Assembly: GCF_001039355.2 (NCBI RefSeq)
Contig: NW_019773736.1
Span: 343,600 to 407,599, forward strand
DNA length: 64,000 nt
Direction of reading: 5' to 3'
Origin: Lingula anatina
Taxonomy: Eukaryota > Brachiopoda > Lingulata > Lingulida > Lingulidae
Below are positions 1 to 10,927 of this stretch, one piece after another. The position numbers and the translations under genes are program-made. Every line of letters starts with the position of its first letter. Positions within the stretch are counted from its first letter, which is position 1. Under the pieces are notes generated by a model. That model was not told the origin of the DNA, searched no databases, and worked only from the letters and a program-made list of their open reading frames with translations.

Positions 1-218
1 GAATGAAATTCCACGCGCACCACACACAAATATGAACTGTGTCGCAAGACACGCTGGAAATTGAAAAGATCTAGGCGAGGCGAACCACCCCTGCAAGGAA
101 GAGCGTGTAATTTCCTTGAGGAAAATCAAATCAGTAAAATGAAAGTGTAGATTTTTTAAACAAGCTAGCTGCAGTCGTGTAGTCCATATTTCAGAAGTCT
201 GTAATGCCTTTAACTCAC

Positions 219-422
219 TTGCACAAACGATATCTGGGGGAAGCCAGTCCCCTTGAGCTGTGCATCTACTAAACCGCTGTGTATCGCCAGTGGAGAAAAC
301 ATAACCGTCGGTGCAGTTGTATTCGATCTTGGTGTCGTACATCCATGATGTCTGGTTATCGTCCAGTGGCTCGCTGTAGTTTGCAAACACACCAACAGGT
401 GGTGGCACAGTGCAATTGATGA
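219..422 (-). CDS. CCP module 11, last exon visible
   Basis: Phase 1-1 exon of 204 bp: INCTVPPPVG, IEYNCTDGYVFSTG, RCTAQGDWLPPDIVC, donor GTGAGT. The donor shows that at least one more exon lies left of the window. Positions 1-218 are intron, with nothing recognisable. Confidence 0.88.
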
Positions 423-3400
423 CTGAAACAAGGAGATATACACTGTATAACGGTTGGTGAAAGTAGGCTTTAAAATGGTTTTTATTCACTTGATTGGCAG
501 AAGCGAGTAGTTGCCTTAACTGCATTTGACAACAGTACCAATAGTAAAAAATGCATCTGCATACGAATAAAGTGTGTTCTATTTGCCTGCGGATTTTACG
601 TGGTGAATTTTTTATGCGTTACGCTCTCGTCTGGAAGTATAACTGTTTTTAAAACGGAAAATAGAGGCGTGCAATTCTAACCCTTCACAAAATACACTCC
701 GATTTCAACTACAGTAAATAATCAAACATCCTACAAACCTTGACAACCAATGGGACTTAATGTAGGTGTCCAGGTTGCAGATATTCCACAGGTCTGGTTC
801 CCTGTCTTAGAACCGTCCGGCATCATAAATCCTTTATCACATACATAAGTTGCCACGCTCTGGTAGGTCAGACCAGTAGAGTTGATGACTCCATTTGCGA
901 TTGGCGTCAACTGCGGGCAGGACACCGCTAGAACGCAAACTTAATAATTAGAATGCCTTCGTGATTTAATGCATTAATATATTATAGAACCTACACCACT
1001 GTTAAATTTTTACTAGAAAATTCTGAAGTTTGGGGTATCTTGCAGTTCTGAGAATCAGAAGGATAAGCCCCGTCTTGTGAATTTCAAAAGAAACTGACTA
1101 AATGATGAATACTTCTAGTAAAGGACAAGTATCGATGACCTTCCAAATGAAATGTGCGTTACATACCTACACAGGCTGGAATCCCCGTGACCGTCCATGC
1201 TCCAAGTTCATTACACCTGGTAGACCTTGTAACAGTGCCATCAGAAAACATATATCCACTGTCGCATGTATAACCAACCACAGTGTCATAGGCTGTAGAG
1301 GAGGTATTGTAACTGGCAAACGTCACGTTCTGTACAGCAGGACAGGTGAATTCTGTAACATATCGAAGTTTGTCACTTATGTTCGTTTGAGCTAAAGAAA
1401 ACTGCAAGGTCCAACCAAAACACCACTGTAACCTCAAACCACCTCCTTATCATATAATACTTCATATTTAAACATTAACAAGGTCAAGCTGTTGATACTG
1501 ATCGTAGTCTTGTATCATGTAACCGTCACGTAAAACTAATGTCTCACATGTGGCGTCAGCCTGACATGTGACAGTCATACGTAGATCTACTTACGGTCAC
1601 AGCTTGCTGGTACGGCTGGTGACCATGTGCCATCAGCCTGACATGTGACAGTCATGCTTACAGTCACAGCTTGCTGGTACGGCTGGTGACCATGTGCCAT
1701 CAGCCTGACATGTGACAGTCATACTTAGATCTACTTACGGTCACAGCTTGCTGGTACGGCTGGTGACCATGTACCGTCAGCCTGACATGTGACAGTCATA
1801 GTGGTGCTGCTGAGAGAATTAAACTGCCATCCACCGTTGCATGTCAAAGTGACCGAGGTGCCATAGTTTCTGACTGCTGATGATGCTGTTGCCTGAGTAA
1901 CACTTAGGGCGGGACACTGCACGACTGGGAAAAGAAATATCCAGTTGCCAAAAGAAGTTGTCATTATCTTTAGATAGGGACTTTAAAGTCGTTAAAGGTC
2001 ATGACCATTTTCATTTTCCAGAACCAATGTGCTACGACACTTAAAACTGTATAAACCGTTTTATAACAGGTAATACAAGGGTAATATTTCAGACTTACAA
2101 GTACAGCTGCTTGGTATAGATTGGTCCCAACTGGCCGTGTTAAGGCAGTTTGCTGTGAGAACGGTGTTTGATGTTCCCGGGATCAAATGATTGGCATTGC
2201 AGGTAATGGTCACTACACTGCTAACGTTGTAATAGTCGGACAGGGTGACAGAGGCAGTGTTCGCTACATTAACAGGTCGACACTGTACAGCTGTAAAATA
2301 TCATGTATAGGTTCTAAATAAATGTGAACGAACAATTACACCAAGCTCATAATATTAAATTCATTGTATATTATTATTACCTCCGCTAAGGAGGTTATGC
2401 TTTCACCCCTGTCTGTCTGTTTGTCATCAACATAACTCAAAAAGTTATGGACCGATTTTGATGAAATTTTCAGGGTAGGTGGGAAATGAGTTTACTTAGA
2501 AGTGATTAGTTTTGGTGGTGATCCGGATCAACAATCAACCAATTACCAATAATAATCAAAAATCGCTGCCTTGGCGGAGGTCTGCGCTCTCGGAGTGCTT
2601 TTTAGTATGATAATATAATACCAACTGGAAGGTATATTTGGTATGCTTGGACAAATGTCAGTGGTGGACTCTTATCCATTGAAACACCTCGTCTTATTAA
2701 CACTTACGCACGCACTCTGTGAACTCCTTATCCCAGGTTCCATTCTCTGTGCAGGTCACTGTCTCGGTCAGCGTGTATGTAGGGTACATATAACCCGCAT
2801 CACAGCTCAGACCCACTGAGGTATTGAAGTTGGTGTTGTTGTATGTGTCCACACTCCCCAGATTGATAGACGACGAGTTCAGTTCTGGACAGGTGACAAC
2901 TGCAAGTAAATTAGAGAGTCTAAGCTAATAGAGTGTAAGTGCTCTGACATTGTGGAGGTCTGATGAACAGTATTCTGCTAAGGTATGATTTTTTTTTTTT
3001 TTTGACATTATGTAAGTTGTGTGGTATTGACGTGCGAATTGAATGAGATGTGATGTACTAATCTGTGTTAGTTTTGATATAGTTGATATTGGCTTCGTTG
3101 TGATTTACTATTAAAAAATGTGTTCCACTTACTTTGACACGTCTGAGTTGCTGTCCAGTTTCCCCCAAACTGACATTCTACAGTGTAAGAATTGTTGCCG
3201 TCCGGTAAAACGTAACCAGGGGCGCACGAATAGGTGAGCACGGCACCGACAGACGAGTTGCCATTGAACTCATTGACAGTATTAGACACATTGACAGGAA
3301 CTCCACATGGGATCACTGAAATATAAAGATACGGTAAAGCAAATACACAGGCTGAATAAGCAAAAGCGTACAGGTTGCATATTTCACTGTGATTTACTTG

Positions 3401-6400
3401 GTCAGCCTTTGTCGGATATTGCATTAACAGACGACCAGGGTTTTTTAATTTCTTACTGCTTATGTATAGTTTCTGCAGGTGGATGTTGCGGTATGGTATA
3501 ATTGGGCCATACTTACTTCGGCATGAAGACGGGGTACTCCAATATGGTCCAAACATGCACTGACTGGACGTAGAACTGTTACCATCCGCCATCTCGTAAC
3601 CCGCCACGCACGTGTACGTCACAATGGCGCCAACAGAGGAGTTGCTGGAGTAGTCATTGTTGGAATTACCAACGGTGGGCGGGGCATCGCACGGAATAGC
3701 TATGAAGATAAAATGGCGTCACATCAGGGAATAAAAAGGTAGACACGATACACATATGTAAGTTTCACTGAGTATATAATGTATTTGACTGTTTACTGAC
3801 TGAAAGCAGAGAAACATTTATCCAGACACAGCGCCCTGCGTCAGCCGCTGCGTACGTTGAACGTAAACCAAGACCCAACGTGTGAATGTTCTGCTTTAAA
3901 AAAAGGTATTTTTTAAATAAGTAAGCATCATACGGATGATTCAAAAAAGCTATATTGCACAGGGATGGTGAATAACTTATTTCAGGCAATCACAATTCAA
4001 ATAAAAATAATCAGCGAAAATAATGAGCGAAAAAAAACGTGTTGGCATTTGTTATTTTAATGAGTGGAACAAAAAAAAAAGAATTAAACTAAAAGTAACA
4101 AAATACCACCAAATTCAGTTTGCGTGGAGTACTTGGCGCCACAAACCCTCTCCTGTAACGTGAAATTTACTAGGTAGCACAGTTCATTTGGTTTTTATAA
4201 ACATTGACAAAACTGTATTATTTGCATACTGTACCAGAACAGACAGGAGTTGCTGACCACGATCCTCCAATCTGGCATTCTATAACCATGCTGCTATTGC
4301 CGTCCGCCATAGAATACCCTGAATTGCACGTGTAGTTTACAGTGATTCCTACGGATGTGTTCCCGGTAAAGTCGTTGGTTGACTGGGAAATGTTAGCAGC
4401 TGCTGGACAAGGTACTTCTGCAATGACAACCCAAAAACGTCTTTTTGTAATGTTCAAGAACAAGAATTATACAAATAGGAATCTATAAATGTAGTATTAC
4501 AGAAAAAAGAGGTTATAAAATTGGTTATGGATGGTTTACAAGTTAGAATGTTTATATTGAGCCAAACTAGCTAAAATGAACCTACTCTGACACGTAGGAA
4601 CTGTCGTATCCCAGTCCACCCCGGCCCCAGAAATGTCACATGTCAGTGTTTTAGTGGTCCCTCCTCCCGGTAGACCATACCCATTATCACAAGTGAACTG
4701 TACCACAGACCCAAACACGTAATTGCCGCTTGTGTCATTGGCTGTGGCGTGGTTAGATGCTGTCAGGGTATAGTTATTACAAGGTTGTGCTAAAAAAGAA
4801 ATTAGAAAAAAATAACACGTACAACTCTGTTTTCTATTTCATTGAATACGTAGCCGCAAATTTCTATTCTACTCTTTCTTTAATTTTTCTTAGTCTTAAA
4901 ACAGATCCACCTAGAATATAAACTACAAAGCTGACATTCGCACATAGCACAAAATCTTATTCAATCGGGTTATTTCCCAAAAGATCGATATCAGAATTTT
5001 GAAATTAATAAAACCCATATACTGTATAAGAAAGTCCCAGGTCAAATAAGTAGGCTAATGAAAGGGAAAATATTCTTTTTATACACAGGTGAATGTGACT
5101 AGTGCAGGTGACTCAACGGTTCAGAACCATTTTTTACTGTCAAATTACCATCACAAGATCCGTTGCTGGCGTCCACGTCATAGTTACCACCTGCATTACA
5201 ATTAATAGTGCCTCCAAATCCCGAGAGCTGGTATCCTGATGGACAAGTGTAGTTTACATGCCCACCAATAAAACAGCAGGTAGCACTACACTGACTGTAC
5301 GCCTTTGTTGCCTGGGCAATGTTTGGTGACGCACCGCAAGGAGCAACCGCTATGAAACAAACGAGCAAAAAAGTTGCCGTCAATGACTTAACTACTCCCC
5401 AGTGTATATAACTGATACTGGAATAGCTATTGACGGACGTATTTGGGATTATTAGAATGATAGTTGCGTAAAATGTGACCATTACCATTAAATTGGTGAT
5501 TTTGTGACGGAACTAAGCTGTAGAAATCGGCGTATAGCTTTCCATTAAATGCTATGCTATACGTAGCCGTTCGGAAGCATTTCGTGACTTATGCGCTAGA
5601 GGTACGGTAGCTAAACCGACCGTCGTATGGGAAGCGTATTGTTACATACATTTTCGGACACTGTATCGAATTTAGCGTATGTTAGTATTTTCTCGCCCGT
5701 TGCGTGTGAGAACGTACACCGACTTTTGCAACGATACTTAGTATATTACACCTAGTACAGTATAATGTCAATAACGTTTTCCTCCGTATTCCAAAGGTTT
5801 TCTTAGTAATCCTTACGAAACCCCTCAGTTTGTCTGCATACATGAGCAATATTTTTCATACGTTAGCATACGTTAGTCCCATACGCAGGAGGGTACAGGG
5901 TGCGCTAGTAGTCTGTTACATAATTATTGTATCGCTGATACAATGTATGTTTAATATTGTATACTATTTAAAAAGTCACTGATATCAGATCCTTCACCCA
6001 CCTTGCTGACATTGGTATATGAAGCTGGCCCCGCAGCTATGAGCGGAATATGTTATTGACACTGTCGAGGCGGAGTATGTGAAGGTAGCTGCTTGGCACT
6101 GCCCATTGCTGGCTGGTTCTGCATTACCTGGCCATCGGTTAAAGCCAGGATCCATGCCAGACCAGGCACTGCCATCATTCTCTATGCCTACCCAACGCTG
6201 AGTGGCATCGGTACTGTATGCAAATGATAAAAAATAAAATCAATATTACCACAAAAAAAAAAATAAATAAATAAATAAAAAGCGGATAATTTTTTTACGT
6301 TTTGTTTTTCAATATAAGTTATCACAAAATACTATTGCTGAAATTAGCTAATTTTTTATGTAAGGAATCAAATGACAATTAGTCGGTTTGTTATGGAACG

Positions 6401-9400
6401 TGTCAACGTAAATCATGACCAGATAAAGACAAAAAAAAACTTACAATTCGTGGTATGAATTTACAGTAGCACTTGTCGGTGCTGGTAGGACTGAGCAAAT
6501 GTTTTCACAGTTTTGCTTGGCCACGGTGTATGTGACCGGGGTAGTGTCCTTACACCATTGTTCTGTTGCGTCCACTAAGGACCTGCCAAATGTGGGACAA
6601 TCGGGGATTGTTATCGGACCAATAACATCCTGGGTGCATCCAAGTAAGATAAAGGCAATCTGAAAAGATGGAATGTCGCTTTTTAGCTACACCCAGCTTG
6701 GCGCGCATAGCAAACTAATTCAATGCGCCGCCTCATAATAGATGCATTTTTCAAATGCGTGTCTCTTTTTCTGTCAGAGAACTTGCGGTGATTATTTATA
6801 AATAATGAATTGATATTGATGTCATAGAAGTGAGACCGTTTTGTGAAATAAGCTTAATTTGTGTTTAGTATTGATTTATTGCTGAACTGTTGCCACAACA
6901 GCTTATCATCAATGTAGGTGAACCTTTGTGTCTATTTGCACGATCGAATCAATTATTGGCTTTTGGTCTTTGTTCTATTCCGGTTGCACAGTTTAGTGAA
7001 ATGTTTAGTTGCACTGTGTATCAATAGAGTGCGTAACTTTTGGTGTTGGGAATTGAAGGCAAATAGGCCTTGTTAATAATATTATCTCTGAAGCCACTGG
7101 TTGTAAGAAAAAACATCGGATGTGCAAGGTGTGGGTAACCGATAAAAACACACACACAAACTGATTTACAAAGGGGAATGGATGTGCAGCTTTTTGAATG
7201 GGTGGGAATAAACTTTGAGTTGGCTAAAAGAGAAAAATCATCACGAAGCCTATTTAGAAATAAAGCAGTTGGGTATATACATGTACATGCATGTTCCACA
7301 ATTAGTACGATGACTCATCTTGAAAACCCATTATGAATTCCACAATTCCCATGATTTTAAAATTGTGAGGTTATGCACTTACAATTTGATTTTTGTTTCC
7401 AATCGTCTTTATATTTCTTAATACGTGGTTAAACGTTATAAGTGTCAAATAAATGTTTGTTCATCAGATCAATGATATAATACTTCGCAAAAAATATATT
7501 TCATCAAGCATCTAGACAAAAAGGTAATGATATTATTTCTTAGTCATCAATGTTGTTGTTATTGGTTTACTAACGGGAGGAATAACAAAACCAAAACCAG
7601 ACCTTTATGACACGTAACCTGAATGAACAGTGTGCTACGTGTGGTCTACACTTGTAAGCTTACTTATGTACCTGTTACTTTTCTACCACATCCTTAAATT
7701 AAAAGGTAGGTCATCTGAAATCGATTGATATCAGGGTTTCGTGGGAACTAAGTATGAATAATAAGGCTTAAGTGGACAAGGTAAATGATTATAGCCGTGC
7801 TCATCCCGCCATGTAGCCTACAATGAAGACGAAGCTATTTAAACAGTTCACAATACCCGGAAACATGCAGCGAAAACTTTGAAGAACGCCCGGCTGGTAC
7901 ATAGGCTTGCATTATTTTTAGAATTGTTTGGATGAAAATGCTCTAAATCAAATATTTCACAACCATTTTCATTGTGAAAGAATCTCAACTTACCAGAAAA
8001 CATTTAGGATAATACTATTAAATATTAGGATAATACTATTACAGATGGATTAATTTACTTGCTTTTTTCACCTTTTTCCCTATGTTATTTCAACGCAGCA
8101 CGCTCATTATGGGATTATGGGAGCAAACAGACAAAGGTAGCTGTGTGTCAAATAAGCTCGCAAATGCACGGGCAGGCCTTAAGACGCTTAACTTCGACTC
8201 GTACAAATGTCGCTTGAATGAACCAGCATTATTTTTAAGTAGATGCCCCACATAGCAATTTTTTATCACTTGACCTAGACATCTTGATATTCAGAATAAT
8301 TTGTGAAGTTGAAAGCGTTTTTTCAAGGAAAAGGTATGTAAAAAATAAATCTGTTTCAAAACGCGGTGTGACGGCAAAATTATGGGTTATCTAATGCATT
8401 TAATCCTCATAGCTGGAAGAAAAAAAAAGAAAAATGCAAATTATGTCTGGCGGTTCAATATATTTATTAATGTGTTTGAACTAGAATTAAAAACAACATC
8501 TAAAGTCTCTCCAAGATCTAAACGCACGACATAGACCCCATTTCCATAGATTTTATTTCGATCTATCCCTGTGGGGAGGCTCACTAGATTACTGTCAGCT
8601 TAGCGGGCTTAAGCGTCTGTCCCGCTTACTGAAAGCTGTAAGGGGGTAATTAACCATGGCGCGCGCTCGGCTGACTGCAATTTAGCGTGAACCCCAAGGG
8701 AGTTAGGTCGATCTAAATCTTAATCTCTGGATCGATCTAAATCTCTGGGAATACACCCATAGGCTCATTATACCAAATCATATGTAAAAGGTTTTGATGG
8801 AAATTCATCTGTCTTTTGATTATTTTAGACGTTTAAACATTTCAATTTCTACACTTATTTAAGCTGCACCTAAACAAAGCTTACACCCCATTTCCATAGA
8901 TTAGATCGACTTACTTTAGATCGACCTAACTCCCTGGGGTTCACGCTAAATAGCTGTCAGCCGGGCGGACACGAAAGTTAATTATCCCCTTACAGCTTGG
9001 CAGGGACGGACATTTAAGTCGGATTATCTGAAAGTAATCTAGTGAGACTTCCCGCGGGGATAGATCGATCTAAAATCTATGGGAATAGAGCCTTAGATGG
9101 AGGTTAAGGAGGGGTTAAGGAGGCAATCTACGGGTGCATTCCCAGAGATTTAGATCGATCCAGAGATTAAGATTTAGATCGACCTAACTCCCTGGGGGTT
9201 CACGCTAATTTGCAGTCAGCCGAGAGCGCACCATAGTTAATTACCCCCTTAAAGCTTTTAGTAGGCGGGACCAAGAAGTTATAAAGAGATCTCGTTATAA
9301 CTTCTTGGCGGGACAGACGCTTAAGCCGGCTAAGCTGACAGTAATCTAGTGAGACTCCCCACAGGGATAGATCGATCTAAAATCTATGGGCATGGGGTCT

Positions 9401-10890
9401 ACATCCGTGCCCACAACCCAAGCCTGATCAGAGACGTGGGGAGACACCATATGGGACAGCACTATCATTGAGACCCTAGTGAAAAGTGCTCAGTCTCAGA
9501 GGAAAACTCTGAGGAAGATCACTTGCAGTAGTGATCGAAAGCCTTGTTTGGGTAGAGCTCAAATAAGTTTAGAAATTGAGAAGTTTAAACGTCTAAAATA
9601 ATATGTAAACTTTGTGGGGCCCTATACGCAGCCACATTCTAGCTGTTTTACCTTACACTGTAAAAACAGTGTTTAGCATTTAAATACATACAACACACGT
9701 TAGGCACCTATACGCATTTAGAATTATGTGCAAAAGCTAAGCGCGTATAGCTTTTCAAGCGTTTCACAGAAGTAAAAGCTAGACACGTTGGCAGTGTTAC
9801 ACGTTTAGCTATGTGTTTAACTTCACCGGCATATGACTCTATAAAAAGTCTATCACAAGCTAAGCACATTGGCTAAGCACTTCCCCTGCTAAGCTCGTGA
9901 GGCTGCTAAACATATATGGAGCTGCTATAGGTGTGGAATTCCTAAACACGTGGAGCTGCTGAACAACACGTTCAGCTTTTCAAGCTTGTCACAGAAAAAA
10001 AAACTTCACAATCCCATGTATACGATCCCATAACTAGTTTATTACAAGACTCAACAATTTGGCTTAACACTTCCCCTTGTAAACGTGTGGAGCTGATGGA
10101 GGCGTGGAGCAGCCTGATCGAACGCGTTGTGTCCTTCCTTGCAGTAACGGGTGATTATTTAAAATAGGCTTATTAAGTAATAATCCAAGTAACAAGTTCA
10201 CGACGTTATCAGCTGGTTACATGATTGTGATGGTATAGAATAACGTTATGGTAACGTTATGGGTGTTTTTAACTCCATCCAAAATGATGCCCTGCGGTTT
10301 TATAAGCGTTTTATAACATTCTGGAAAACATTATTTAATGTTTTGAAAACCTTTTTTATGAATAACCAAAACACGTCTTATGCTGTACTAAGATCTTATA
10401 TATCCTTTTATTAGATCTTAGTGCTGTATGAACTACAGTTAGCGGTTTATTCAAAATTGGGCTTGGGTTAGTAGGCGACTAGAGCGATGCGATTTGTTAA
10501 ATATTCGGACTATAGTTACCAAAATAACCAGCATGCGATGAAAGCTTATATAAACCATTATAATGAATACCCCACCATCATCCTGATGTTCTATTGTCCA
10601 TTACTTCCGGAAAAAATAAATAGACATCCATACCGTAACGCATTTTATCAAAATATGACAAAAAATGTTTTAAAGTAAAAGTGATAGCTGTTTCGTGTTT
10701 TTAGTAAACTAGTGAATTTTCCTAACTTGATTTGCAGAAATATATTCCAATAAATTCCCTCGCAAGGTCAGCTAACACAAGGATGAATAAGTCCCGCTGC
10801 AAAGGTGACGGCGTTAAGTCAACGATGTTGACAGTTCACGGAGACCTGTTATAGATAGAGATAACTATAGCAGTTACAGGTGACCGTGAC

Positions 10891-10927
<37 letters not shown>

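Larger units (their letters stand above)
8819..9602. mobile_element. Composite inverted-repeat element holding two MITE copies
   Basis: The left arm 8819-8882 and right arm 9539-9602 are inverted copies of about 64 bp; their outer 20 bases (ATTATTTTAGACGTTTAAAC) match exactly. Between them lie MITE copies 2 and 3 of the family at 8535, so one element type is nested in another. No open frame of transposase type is present. Confidence 0.75.

Noticed and set aside
1102-1395. Plus-strand reading frame of 97 codons
   Set aside because: It is the antisense shadow of the CCP-9 exon.
3068-3622. One 184-residue protein with two sushi halves
   Set aside because: The frame runs through an intron by chance; splice sites at 3315 and 3517 separate CCP modules 4 and 5.
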